A DNA stretch of 64,000 bases. Source: Pseudomonas graminis. GTDB taxonomy: Bacteria > Pseudomonadota > Gammaproteobacteria > Pseudomonadales > Pseudomonadaceae. The DNA is taken from contig NZ_MTSB01000001.1 in the NCBI RefSeq assembly GCF_002093745.1, positions 62,001 through 126,000 on the forward strand, in the 5' to 3' direction. The notes below the pieces were generated by a model. That model was not told the origin of the DNA. It ran no database searches and saw nothing but the letters and a program-made list of their open reading frames with translations. A program made the position numbers and the translations under genes. Shown piece after piece: positions 46,538-55,785 of this stretch. The stretch's first letter is position 1, and every line of letters begins with the position of its first letter.

Positions 46538-46566
46538 CCGCTTACTCGCCCTGTGTGGGTAAGCGG
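46538..46566 (-). terminator. Possible terminator after the J-domain gene
   Basis: CCGCTTAC and GTAAGCGG pair over 8 bp around a 13-base loop, about 60 bases past the stop of the J-domain gene. The T-run on the minus strand is weak. Confidence 0.45.
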
Positions 46567-46625
46567 AAAATTGCCGATAAGGAACGTTGCGGCGGGGTAC
46601 TCAGGTCGATTGCTGACAGGGACGG

Positions 46626-48185
46626 TCAAGCGTCCAATGTGGACGCGAACAATATCGTGGCCATGACGATGCTCACTGTGCCGATGATCACCATGAGGGT
46701 GTGCCGGGCGTAAAACTGGCGAATCTTCCGGCGCGCCGGTGCCGTTTGGTGCAGATAGCGATAAGGTGAAAAAGACACCCACAGCACCGCCAGCAACAGA
46801 TAAGCCAGAAGCGTCCTGGGACCGCTGAGCGCATAGAACAGGCCGAGGAACAGAAACGGAATGCCATGACGCAAAACCAGTGCCTGAGCGCCCGGCCAGT
46901 TCAATACGCGGGGCAGTAGCTTTTGGCTGAGCCATGCATCTGCAGGCTCCGCCAGAATCATCAGCGGACGCCACGCGCAGAGAAAGATAAAAAAGCCGAC
47001 TGTTGTCCAGAACGGTGTCAGGAACACCATCATCACCTGCGTTCCCAGATTGTATTCCACACCTTCAGGCGGCATCTGAGGCGCGAGCAACTCCAGTAGG
47101 AATGCGCCGATGTACACCCACAGGAGCGGCGTGAAATCGCTCTGTTCACGCATGAGTTTCCAGGCGTTCAGGTCTGCTTCGGGGTAGCGCTTGAGAACGT
47201 CGGGGTAGTGGACGGTCAATTGCTCACAGATATGCTCGCAGGCGTTCCACACCGAATTATCGTGCTTGACTGCGGTGCGGATACGCGCAGCCAGCCGCGG
47301 CGGCTTGAACAGCAAATGCGCAGCCTTGCCTTCGGCGGTCTTGGGTTTTGAATCAAGAAGTCGTTGCAGGTGCTCGGCGTATTCGACTTCGTCGCGTCGG
47401 GCCTGAAGCGTTTGCCAGAGGTCTTCGGGACCGGGGTGGACGTCGTGCTCCTTGCTCCAGCCAAACACGACGCCGGTCTGCTCGAACAGGTCAGAGGTCA
47501 GGTTGTTGCTGGCAATCAGCAACACCATGCACCGGCGCTGCAAATGCTCCCGACGCTCCAGTTCTGTCAGCCAGGGTTGCTGTTCCAGTGCCTTGAGTTC
47601 TTCGATGAAACGCGCATGTTGACCGCTCTCGATCAGTGCGCCGAACTCATCGAACGCCGCGCGCAGTATCGCTTCGGCCAGTGCCTGCTGTTGATAGCCG
47701 TTGATGTGGATGCTTTGCCAGACCGTCAGCCAGCGCAGGTGCTCGAAGGCGGCGTTGATCAATTCGACACGGCGCGTCGAGTCGTTCAGGCATTCCAGCA
47801 GCAACAGTTGCTGAAAGCGATCGCCTTGCCCGTGCTCCATTGCAATCTGATGTTGCTCGGGCAGGTTCTGCGCAGTGGTTTGCCGGACGCGTTCAAGCCA
47901 GTCGACGCCGGAAGGCGGCTGCTCAACCTCGACAACGGTCACGGGCTGAAGCGGGGCAGGCGAGGGCGTTATCGACGGCGTGTGCGCTGTGTCGGCGTCG
48001 GGCTCGTCTTCAACGGTGCGTGCCAGGGCCATTTCGAGCGCTCGCTCGTAGGCGTCACGCAGGTTCTGGAAGGCGACCGGGTCTTCGTCGGGACGATTGA
48101 CCTTCAACAGCCGCGCGTATTGCCGTTTGATGCTGCGCTCGTCGGCATCCTGCTCAAGTTCGAGTACGGCCCAGCAGTCCCTCAT
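46626..48185 (-). CDS. djlC: Membrane J-domain co-chaperone (DjlB/DjlC-like)
   Basis: This 519-residue protein has an N-terminal J domain ([36 protein letters not shown]) in which the usual His-Pro-Asp is replaced by Arg-Pro-Asp (residues 31-33). A helical middle region and three to four C-terminal membrane helices follow (LLWVYIGAFLLELLA, VMMVFLTPFWTTVGFFIFLCAW, TLMVIIGTVSIVMATILFA). Its start overlaps the hscC stop by 4 bases. In E. coli the tail-anchored DjlB and DjlC proteins work with the Hsp70 HscC, and the same pairing is seen here. The loss of His in HPD might weaken Hsp70 stimulation unless HscC has adapted. Confidence 0.75.
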   Translation of the reverse strand: MRDCWAVLELEQDADERSIKRQYARLLKVNRPDEDPVAFQNLRDAYERALEMALARTVEDEPDADTAHTPSITPSPAPLQPVTVVEVEQPPSGVDWLERVRQTTAQNLPEQHQIAMEHGQGDRFQQLLLLECLNDSTRRVELINAAFEHLRWLTVWQSIHINGYQQQALAEAILRAAFDEFGALIESGQHARFIEELKALEQQPWLTELERREHLQRRCMVLLIASNNLTSDLFEQTGVVFGWSKEHDVHPGPEDLWQTLQARRDEVEYAEHLQRLLDSKPKTAEGKAAHLLFKPPRLAARIRTAVKHDNSVWNACEHICEQLTVHYPDVLKRYPEADLNAWKLMREQSDFTPLLWVYIGAFLLELLAPQMPPEGVEYNLGTQVMMVFLTPFWTTVGFFIFLCAWRPLMILAEPADAWLSQKLLPRVLNWPGAQALVLRHGIPFLFLGLFYALSGPRTLLAYLLLAVLWVSFSPYRYLHQTAPARRKIRQFYARHTLMVIIGTVSIVMATILFASTLDA

Positions 48186-49876
48186 CGTGTGCCCTGCTCG
48201 AACTTGTCGACTTCCTGCTTGAGCTGCTTGCGGATTTCGTTGATCTGTCGCTCGTCCTGACTCTCCAGAACATGCTGGAACTGGGTAGTCCAGCGATCGA
48301 TGAGGTCCCGGTCACTGCCCAGGCATTCCTGATAGAGCCGTTCGAGCCGGGCAATCAGGTGCGTATTGGCCTGCTGTTCGCGCGGATGCACTTTGAGCGC
48401 TTCCAGCACCTTGAGGCGTTCCTGTATTTCTTCCGGTGTCATCACGCCCGGGTTGTTTTCAATGACCAGCTTGTGACGTTCTCCCGTCAACTGAGTCATC
48501 ACGTCGGCCTCCAGCAGGCCGTTATTGTCATAGGTGAAGCGCACGTCGAGCGAGACTTCGCCAGCTTTGGCCTTGGGTATCGGAATGTTCAGTTCGCCCA
48601 GCGCGATGTTGTCCTTGACCATGCGACTTTCGCCCTGAAATATCCCGACCAGCACTTCCTCCTGATCATCCAGAACGGTACAGACCGTTTTCACCCGGCT
48701 GACAGGCACAACGCTGTTGCGCTCGATGATCGGCAGGTAATGACCGCTTTCGTAGCGATTGCCAATACGAGAAATCGTCTCGATACCCAGCGTATAGGGG
48801 CACACATCGGTGAGCACGATTTCTTCGAGCGCGGCGTCACGCTGCTTGAGCGCAGCCTGCACCGCAGCCCCTTGAGCCACGGTTTCATCGGGATTGAGGG
48901 CGATGGAAGGAAAGCGCCCGAACAGGCTGGCGGCAAGCTTGCGGATCAGCGGCATGCGCGTAGTGCCGCCCACCAGCAGAATCTCGTCCAGATCGGCCAC
49001 GCGTATCCTGGCGTCCCGAAGCGCACGTTCGGCCGGCGCACGAAGACGGTTGAGCAGCGGCGTATAAAGCTCGCTCATCTGCTCCTGGGTAATGGTCTTG
49101 CGCCATTCCCGGTCCGCGTGGCGCAACACAAAGTCGGTGCTGCTTTCCTGCCCCAGCGTTTTGCGAACCCGCTCGGCTTCGCGTTTCAGGGCCGGGGCGA
49201 TCAGCGATGTGGCCGGGAAATCCGTTTCGTCACGGTGCAGAGTCTGAAAGTGTTCGACCATCAACTGGTCGAAGTCCTCACCGCCCAGAAAATTGTCGCC
49301 TGCACTGGCCCGCACTTCCATCACGCCGTCGAACAGTTCAAGAATCGAAATATCGAACGTGCCCCCGCCCAGGTCGAAGACCAAGAACGAGGTCTCGCCT
49401 TCCTTCTGGTGCAGCCCGTAGGCCAGCGCCGCCGCCGTGGGTTCGTTGATGAGCTTTTCGACTTTCAGGCCCGCCAGTTCTCCGGCGATACGCGTGGCTT
49501 TGCGCTGAGCGTCGCTGAAATAGGCGGGAACACTGATGACGGCTTCGGTAACCGGCTCGCCAAACTCACGCTCGACATCGGCTTTCAGGCTTTTGAGGAC
49601 CAGCGAGGACAGTTCTTCCGGACGGTAGGTGGCCGTACCCAGTCGAATCTGCTGCGCACTGCCCATGTGGCGCTTGAACAGCGCTGCGGTTTTGTCCGGG
49701 TGGGTTTGCAGGCGCTCGCGTGCGGCCTTGCCAACCAGAATATGCCCATCGTCGTCCAGGCCGACAACGCTGGGGGTGAGTGTCTCACCCAGCGCATTGG
49801 TGACCAGCTGGCTTTTGCCCTCGCGCCAGACCGCAACGAGGCTATTGGTGGTGCCCAGGTCAATTCCGACAATCAT
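48182..49876 (-). CDS. hscC: Hsp70-family chaperone HscC
   Basis: This is a 564-residue DnaK-type ATPase, shorter than DnaK. ATP-binding motifs [42 protein letters not shown] and [14 protein letters not shown] are all present. The substrate domain follows and the lid is truncated, as in HscC (Hsc62). HscC is a specialised Hsp70 involved in stress and sigma-factor control in E. coli; the cognate J-protein is encoded immediately downstream. Start ATG 49876 opens [12 protein letters not shown]. Confidence 0.93.
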   Translation of the reverse strand: MIVGIDLGTTNSLVAVWREGKSQLVTNALGETLTPSVVGLDDDGHILVGKAARERLQTHPDKTAALFKRHMGSAQQIRLGTATYRPEELSSLVLKSLKADVEREFGEPVTEAVISVPAYFSDAQRKATRIAGELAGLKVEKLINEPTAAALAYGLHQKEGETSFLVFDLGGGTFDISILELFDGVMEVRASAGDNFLGGEDFDQLMVEHFQTLHRDETDFPATSLIAPALKREAERVRKTLGQESSTDFVLRHADREWRKTITQEQMSELYTPLLNRLRAPAERALRDARIRVADLDEILLVGGTTRMPLIRKLAASLFGRFPSIALNPDETVAQGAAVQAALKQRDAALEEIVLTDVCPYTLGIETISRIGNRYESGHYLPIIERNSVVPVSRVKTVCTVLDDQEEVLVGIFQGESRMVKDNIALGELNIPIPKAKAGEVSLDVRFTYDNNGLLEADVMTQLTGERHKLVIENNPGVMTPEEIQERLKVLEALKVHPREQQANTHLIARLERLYQECLGSDRDLIDRWTTQFQHVLESQDERQINEIRKQLKQEVDKFEQGTR

Positions 49877-50006
49877 TTGAAAAATGCTCCCTGCTCAACG
49901 TTTGGCGTGATTCTGAATCAAGGCGCTGTCAACGCATTCTGCGCCCTCTTTTCCTGCCGGGTCTGCCGGACGCGTCTGAATTGCATCGCGCCATTCAGAC
50001 GAGTAT

Positions 50007-52427
50007 TCAAAGTTTTTGTTCCCCGCTGCGACTGACAGCCTTGTGCAGCAGCGCCGCGAGGTCTTCCCTGGAATAGGGTTTCTGCAACAGATCGAAACGG
50101 TGGGTTTCGTCCTGCGCGATGGTTGCGAATTCGGTGCTGTAGCCTGTGGTCAGGACCACCGGCATCCACGGATAACGTGATTCGATTTCGGCGTACAGCT
50201 CCAGACCGCTCATGCCCGGCATGGCGATGTCCGAGAACACCACATGAAAGTTTTCGGGGTTGCCGGAAAGCTCATGCAGCGCCTCTCGGGCACTCGATAC
50301 CCAGAGGACCTGAAAGCCCAGTTGCTCGAGCATCGGGCGGGTGTAGGTGCCGATGTCCTGATTGTCTTCGACCATCAATACGCACAACCCCGGCGTTGTG
50401 GCGAGCGCGCAACGTTCGTCTTCGGCGACGACTTCGTGATCCCGGGCGCTGGGCAGGCACAAGGTAAAGCGGCTGCCACTGCCCAGTTCGCTTTCGACCA
50501 GCACTTCGCCGCCCGATTGTTTGGCGAACCCGAACACCTGCGACAGGCCCAGACCTGTGCCCTGGCCGACGCTTTTGGTGGTGTAGAACGGCTCGAAGAT
50601 CAGGCCCAGTTTATCCTTGGCGATCCCGGCGCCGGTGTCGGTCAGCGACACGGTGACGTAATTGCCGTCGCTGAGCGTCGGGGCCAGATCGGCAGGGTCG
50701 CAGGCCGCGCATTCAACCTTGATGGTCAGTCGCCCTGAACCTGACATCGCGTCACGGGCGTTGACCACCATGTTGACCAGCGCGGTGTCGAACTGGCTGC
50801 CGTCGGCGAAGATAAAGCACGGGGCGGGGGGCAGGTCGATGTGTACCTGAATGCGTGCGCCGGTGAGTGTGTCCATCATTTCGCCAATGCGCGCCACGCT
50901 TTTGCAAACATCGAAGACTTCGGGCTGCAAGGCCTGCCTTCTTGCAAATGCGAGCAATTGGCCGGTCAGGCGAGCGGCACGGTCGACGGTGCTGGAAATG
51001 GCCTCGACGTATTTCACGCGGCGGGTTTCATCAAGACCTTGAGACTTCAGCAGGTCGCTGCACGAACGAATAACCGTCAACAGGTTGTTGAAGTCGTGCG
51101 CGACGCCGCCGGTCAGTTGCCCGATGGCCTCCAGTTTCTGCGCCTGGTGCAGCGCCTCTTGAGACAGCTGCAATGCCTTGTTGGCTTCTTCCTCGGCCTG
51201 GATATCGCGCCCGACCGCGTGTATGAATTGCTTGTCCGGCACTGCCGTCCAGGAGATGGTCCGGTATGAACCGTCCTTGTGGCGATAGCGATTCTTGAAG
51301 TGCGGGATGGTCTGGCCGTTTTCCAGTCCGCTCATGGCAGCCAGGGTGCTTGCCACGTCGTCGGGATGCACCAGCCCCAGGAACTGACTGTCGAGCAATT
51401 GTTCTTCGGACCAGCCCAGCGCCTGAGTCCAGGCCGGATTGACTGCCGAGATAATCCCGTCGAATTGCGCCACCAGCATGAGGTCAGTGGACAGCCGCCA
51501 GATCCGGTCGCGATCCTGGGTGCGCTCGACCACGCGCTGCTCAAGGGTTTCGTTGAGCGACAGCAGCGCTTCTTCTGCGTCTCTGAGTTGCGTCATGTCG
51601 CGGGATACGCAGAGGATTTTCTCTGGTTTGCCGTCCTTGCCGAAGATAGGGCTGACCTGCACATGCCACCATTTGGTGGTGCCTTTCAGGGTCTGCGCCG
51701 AGCCCATGAAGTTGGCATTCTGACCTGCCCGTGCTGCTTCAACCGCGGCAATGGCGTCCAGGTTACCCTGGTTCTTCCAGAAGTCAGGCCACGGGCAGCC
51801 AACAATCGCGTTGAAATCACTGACCTCCATGATGCGCTGACCGCCTTCACTCATGAACGTCAGGCGAGAATCGAGATCCAGTACCTTGATGCAGTCATTG
51901 ATGCTCGACAGCACCCGGTTGGTGAACGCCTCGTTCTCGGACTGGCGGACTTCGGCAAGCACCTGCGAGGTGGTTTCGTTGACCCGGCAGAACACGCCCT
52001 CGATCTGGCCGGTATCACCGTAGAGCGGTGAGTAGGACAGCGACCACCAGGTCTGTTCGGTCTCGCCGTTGCGGACAATGACGCGTCGGATGTCGTCCGA
52101 CCGGCAGCTGTGCCCGGCAAGTGCCTGTTCGGCCAGCGGTCGAACCGCTTCCCAGGCATCGCCCCAGACCGAGGCGATGGATTGTCCTTGCGCTTCTTGT
52201 GCCGTGACGGGCAGGACCTGGCAGTAGGCGTCATTGAAGAACAGGGTAAAATCCGGCCCCCAAAGCAGGTACATGCTGTCCGGGCAACTGAGCATCAGGT
52301 TCATCGCGGACAGCAGTGCAGTAGGCCACGCTTGCTTGGGTCCCAGTGCAGACGCTGACCAGTCTGTCTCTCGGATAAGCCGGCCCATTTCGCCGCCTCC
52401 CAGTGGGAGGTCGAGGGGATTGTTCAC
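50007..52427 (-). CDS. Hybrid sensor histidine kinase with PAS domains and receiver
   Basis: The 806-residue cytoplasmic protein has about three PAS domains (starting near residues 50, 175 and 305, including LLWGPDFTLFFNDAYCQVLP and WTQALGWSEEQLLDSQFLGLVHPDD). The HisKA box follows (GQLTGGVAHDFNNLLT, His444), then the HATPase domain (TDTGAGIAKDKLGLIFEPFYTTK, GTGLGLSQVFGF) and a C-terminal receiver with Asp733 in FSDIAMPG. There is no membrane segment. Such kinases pass phosphate from His to the internal Asp and often to another regulator; no adjacent response regulator of its own is seen. It lies between hscC and dctD but has a separate upstream region. Confidence 0.9.
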   Translation of the reverse strand: MNNPLDLPLGGGEMGRLIRETDWSASALGPKQAWPTALLSAMNLMLSCPDSMYLLWGPDFTLFFNDAYCQVLPVTAQEAQGQSIASVWGDAWEAVRPLAEQALAGHSCRSDDIRRVIVRNGETEQTWWSLSYSPLYGDTGQIEGVFCRVNETTSQVLAEVRQSENEAFTNRVLSSINDCIKVLDLDSRLTFMSEGGQRIMEVSDFNAIVGCPWPDFWKNQGNLDAIAAVEAARAGQNANFMGSAQTLKGTTKWWHVQVSPIFGKDGKPEKILCVSRDMTQLRDAEEALLSLNETLEQRVVERTQDRDRIWRLSTDLMLVAQFDGIISAVNPAWTQALGWSEEQLLDSQFLGLVHPDDVASTLAAMSGLENGQTIPHFKNRYRHKDGSYRTISWTAVPDKQFIHAVGRDIQAEEEANKALQLSQEALHQAQKLEAIGQLTGGVAHDFNNLLTVIRSCSDLLKSQGLDETRRVKYVEAISSTVDRAARLTGQLLAFARRQALQPEVFDVCKSVARIGEMMDTLTGARIQVHIDLPPAPCFIFADGSQFDTALVNMVVNARDAMSGSGRLTIKVECAACDPADLAPTLSDGNYVTVSLTDTGAGIAKDKLGLIFEPFYTTKSVGQGTGLGLSQVFGFAKQSGGEVLVESELGSGSRFTLCLPSARDHEVVAEDERCALATTPGLCVLMVEDNQDIGTYTRPMLEQLGFQVLWVSSAREALHELSGNPENFHVVFSDIAMPGMSGLELYAEIESRYPWMPVVLTTGYSTEFATIAQDETHRFDLLQKPYSREDLAALLHKAVSRSGEQKL

Positions 52428-52613
52428 GGTAGAAAATGCCCCATCTTTCGTACTGCCAAAGTGAGCTGAATAAGAGAGGCGGGTATGATGTCATTACGCC
52501 TCGTATCTATCCAGCCATCACGACCTTATACGGCTGTGAACAGTATGCAGACACGGTGCCACGTGAAATGTTCGGTTACCGCCTGAAGATGCTTCCCGGA
52601 ATATTCAACGTCT

Positions 52614-53948
52614 TCAGCCCAGAAACATTTCCCGCACCAAGGCATGCCGTTGCATCTTCTCGTTCAGCGTACGGCGCGGCAGTTGCAATTCGTGGAGCAC
52701 CGCCTTGATATCACCCTTGTGGCGGGCCAGCGACGCACGCAGGCACTGCGCCTCAAACGCTTCCTGACGCGCCGCCAGGGACTGCCCCGGCGACTGACCG
52801 GCGGACTCCGGCGGGCTCAACTCCAGGCCGAGCGTCTGGCGCTCGGCGGCGTTGGCCAGCTCGCGTACATTGCCCGGCCAGTCGTGACTGAGCAATTGGC
52901 TGAGTCGCTCGGCATCCAGGGCCGGTGCCTCCCGCCCCAAACGCTCGGCGGCGGTTCGGGTGAAGTGGCTGAACAGCTGCGGAATATCTTCACGCCGGTC
53001 ACGCAGCGGCGGCAGGCGCAGTTCGGCGACGTTCAGGCGATAGGCCAGGTCTTCACGAAAGCGTCCGGCACGCGCTTCCTCAAGTAGATCCGGTTTGGTG
53101 GCCGCGATGATCCGCAGGTCGACCTCGATGCTCTGATTCGAACCCAGCCGTTCGAGTCGTTTGTCCTGCAGCACGCGCAGCAGCTTGACCTGCTGGGCCA
53201 TCGGCATGCTTTCGATTTCATCGAGAAACACCGTGCCGCCATCGGCGTATTCGAGGCGGCCAATGCGCTTGCCCTGTGCGCCGGTGAAGGCGCCGCTTTC
53301 GTGCCCGAACAGCTCGGCTTCGAACAGGTGTTCCGGAATGGCCGCACAGTTGAGGGCAACGAACGGTTTGCCGGCACGCGGCCCGAAATCGTGCAGGCAG
53401 CGGGCAACCAGCTCTTTGCCGCTGCCGGTTTCCCCCCGAATAATCACGTTGACCGGCAGTTGCGACAGCTCCAGCACCTGACGACGCAGTGTTTGCAGGC
53501 TTGGGGATACCCCCAGCAGCGTGGCATCCAGCCGGGTGCGGACATCGGCCTGCTCATGCAGGCGGCGATTTTCCAGCACCAGTTGGCGCTTCTCCAGCGC
53601 GCGGCGCAGGTTGCTGATCAGGGTTTCCGGGCTGAAGGGTTTTTCCAGAAAGTCGTAGGCACCTTCACGCATCGCCTCGACAGCCATCGGCACATCGCCG
53701 TGGCCGGTCAGAAGGACAACCGGCAAACCCCTGTCCAGACCTTGCAGCCGGGTCAGCAGCTCCAGACCGCCCATGCCGGGCATCCGTACGTCGCTCAGCA
53801 CCACGCCAGGAAAATGTTCCGGCATCTGCGCCAGGCAATCTTCTGCGCGCGCGAAGACTTGCACCTCGAAACCCGACAACGTCAGCCATTGCTCGACGGC
53901 TTGCCGAATGGGTGGTTCATCGTCTACCACGATGACCGAGTTCAACAT
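52614..53948 (-). CDS. dctD: C4-dicarboxylate response regulator DctD (sigma54 activator)
   Basis: This 444-residue NtrC-type regulator has the receiver at 1-120 with phospho-acceptor Asp53 (LSDVRMPG), the AAA+ sigma54 domain with Walker A GETGSGKE (172-179), Walker B VFLDEIES, and the sigma54-contacting GAFTGA at 219-224. A Fis-type helix-turn-helix at the C-terminus ends in RRTLNEKMQRHALVREMFLG. Immediately downstream of dctB by 6 bases, it is DctD, which activates dicarboxylate transport genes with RpoN. The target transporter is not in the window. Confidence 0.93.
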   Translation of the reverse strand: MLNSVIVVDDEPPIRQAVEQWLTLSGFEVQVFARAEDCLAQMPEHFPGVVLSDVRMPGMGGLELLTRLQGLDRGLPVVLLTGHGDVPMAVEAMREGAYDFLEKPFSPETLISNLRRALEKRQLVLENRRLHEQADVRTRLDATLLGVSPSLQTLRRQVLELSQLPVNVIIRGETGSGKELVARCLHDFGPRAGKPFVALNCAAIPEHLFEAELFGHESGAFTGAQGKRIGRLEYADGGTVFLDEIESMPMAQQVKLLRVLQDKRLERLGSNQSIEVDLRIIAATKPDLLEEARAGRFREDLAYRLNVAELRLPPLRDRREDIPQLFSHFTRTAAERLGREAPALDAERLSQLLSHDWPGNVRELANAAERQTLGLELSPPESAGQSPGQSLAARQEAFEAQCLRASLARHKGDIKAVLHELQLPRRTLNEKMQRHALVREMFLG

Positions 53949-53954
53949 GGCGGG

Positions 53955-55715
53955 TCAGGTCTCCAGAACGTCATTGGGCAGGCTGAACCAGAACACCGCG
54001 CCATCGGCATGGTTTTCCGCCGTCAGTTGCCCGCCCAGTTCGTGAATGATCGCGTAGGACACCGCCAGGCCCAGGCCCAGACCATCGCCGACGGGTTTGG
54101 TGGTGAAGAACGGATCGAAAATATTGCCAAGGTCGTCCGGCGCGATGCCTGTGCCGCTGTCGCTGACGCTCAGCCGCCACTGGCCATGAGGGGTGGCGTC
54201 GATGCGCACCTCAAGGCGCCTGGAGGGGCGGGTGCGCATGGCATCCAGCGCGTTGCGCAACAGGTTGATCAGCACCTGCTCCAGACGGATGGCATCGCCG
54301 CGCACCCACGCCGGGCGTGCCAGGTGCAGTACGCAGTCAATATGCTCCTCGCGCAAGCGCGGGTCGAGCAGCAGCAATGCCTGGTCAACGACGGTGGACA
54401 GGTCCAGCCTTTCACGCAAACCGCTGGGACTCTTGCGCGCGAAGGTCTTCAGATGGCCGGTCAGCGCGGCCATGCGCGTCAGCTGTTGATCCACCGGCAC
54501 CAAGGCTTTGCAGGCCTCATCAATCCGGCCTTGATCCAGAAGCAGCCGAACGGTTGCCAGTTGCATGCGCTGCGCGGTCAGCGGCTGATTGATTTCGTGG
54601 GCCAGCGCTGCCGACATCTGCCCCAGCGCGGCCAGCTTGGCCGACTGCACCAGCCCGTCCTGCGCCGTCTGCAAGTCTCGGGTGCGTTCCTGCACCTGAC
54701 GCTCCAGCTCGTCGCGGCTGCGTTCGCGCAACCGGGCAAGTCGCCAGCGCTGATACAGAAACAGGCTCAGAAACACCAGCGCCAGCCAGATCCCTGCGGC
54801 GGCCAGCCCGGCGTTGCGAACGTCCTCGCTTGAGGCCTGAGGTTTGCGCAGCAGGTGCAAGGTCCAGTTTTCGTCATGCAGCGGCAACGACTGCCAGAGG
54901 TAATCCGCCGTGCCGTCCGGTCCTTCGACCCGGCTCAGGTGGCTGTTTTCGGCAAATCGGTCAAGAACCCGACTGCGCAGGGGCGACAGCGGTTTTTTGT
55001 CGTACTGGCGCGTGCGCTGCAGGTCTGCGCGGTCTTCAACGGAGATAGGCAGCAGTTCGCGGTAGCGCCAGCCGGGTTTGTTGGCGATGAACACAATGCC
55101 TTTGTCGTCGCTGACCAGCAGCAGGTCGTCGCCTTGACCCCATTCCTGCTCAAGGTTCGGAAACTCCAGCTTCACCACCATAGCGCCCATGAAGGCGCCC
55201 GTGTCGTTGGTGACTGCGCTGGACAGGAAGTACCCCGGAATGCCCGTGGTCACGCCCACTGCGTAAAAGCGTCCGGTGCCTTTGGCGCGGGTTTGCAGGA
55301 AGTAGGGGCGAAAGCCGTAGTTATGACCGACATAGCTGCTGGGTGTGCGCCAGTTGCTCGCGCCGATTGCCAACCCGTGCCTGTCGAGCAGTTCAAGGGT
55401 CGATGAATGGGCGGCGGCGTTGATCTTTTCCAGCTTGAGGTTGAGCGCGTGCTGCACGTCATCGGTCACCGGACCGCTCAATGCTGCACGGATTTCCGGG
55501 TCCAGCGCCAGAACCGAGGGCAGGGCGCGATAGCGTTCGATCAGGGTATGCAGGGTGTTGGCGTAAAGTGCCAGTTGCCCGCCGGCACGAACGGCATCTT
55601 CCGACAAGGCATGACGCTGTGCCTGACGCATCGCGAGGCCTGCCGACAGCGCGGCGCAGGCGAGAATCAGCAGCACGTACAGGGAAAGCCGCCAGAAGCG
55701 AAGCTTGAGCGTCAT
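53955..55715 (-). CDS. dctB: C4-dicarboxylate sensor kinase DctB
   Basis: The 586-residue sensor kinase has an N-terminal helix ([21 protein letters not shown]), a dCache periplasmic sensor ([48 protein letters not shown]), and a second membrane helix near residue 310. The HisKA box has His373 ([10 protein letters not shown]) and is followed by the ATPase domain ([29 protein letters not shown]). The RxYF and GYF sensor features match DctB, which binds succinate, fumarate or malate. Operon with dctD. Confidence 0.93.
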   Translation of the reverse strand: MTLKLRFWRLSLYVLLILACAALSAGLAMRQAQRHALSEDAVRAGGQLALYANTLHTLIERYRALPSVLALDPEIRAALSGPVTDDVQHALNLKLEKINAAAHSSTLELLDRHGLAIGASNWRTPSSYVGHNYGFRPYFLQTRAKGTGRFYAVGVTTGIPGYFLSSAVTNDTGAFMGAMVVKLEFPNLEQEWGQGDDLLLVSDDKGIVFIANKPGWRYRELLPISVEDRADLQRTRQYDKKPLSPLRSRVLDRFAENSHLSRVEGPDGTADYLWQSLPLHDENWTLHLLRKPQASSEDVRNAGLAAAGIWLALVFLSLFLYQRWRLARLRERSRDELERQVQERTRDLQTAQDGLVQSAKLAALGQMSAALAHEINQPLTAQRMQLATVRLLLDQGRIDEACKALVPVDQQLTRMAALTGHLKTFARKSPSGLRERLDLSTVVDQALLLLDPRLREEHIDCVLHLARPAWVRGDAIRLEQVLINLLRNALDAMRTRPSRRLEVRIDATPHGQWRLSVSDSGTGIAPDDLGNIFDPFFTTKPVGDGLGLGLAVSYAIIHELGGQLTAENHADGAVFWFSLPNDVLET

Positions 55716-55739
55716 CGTTGTGGCCTGATCGGACTCCGC

Positions 55740-55775
55740 TGACGCGTTTGCAAGTGGGCACTCGCAAACGCGTCA
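55740..55775 (-). terminator. Long inverted repeat downstream of bglX
   Basis: TGACGCGTTTGC (55740-55751) and GCAAACGCGTCA (55764-55775) pair perfectly, and the 12-base loop contains a nested AGTG/CACT. It sits between the bglX stop and the dctB start, so it is probably the bglX terminator, although no T-run follows on the minus strand. Confidence 0.55.
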
Positions 55776-55785
55776 TGGACGGGCA

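Noticed and set aside
48272..50035. A 587-codon plus-strand frame over hscC
   Set aside because: Antisense shadow of the Hsp70 gene; the real gene has all DnaK motifs in the opposite frame.
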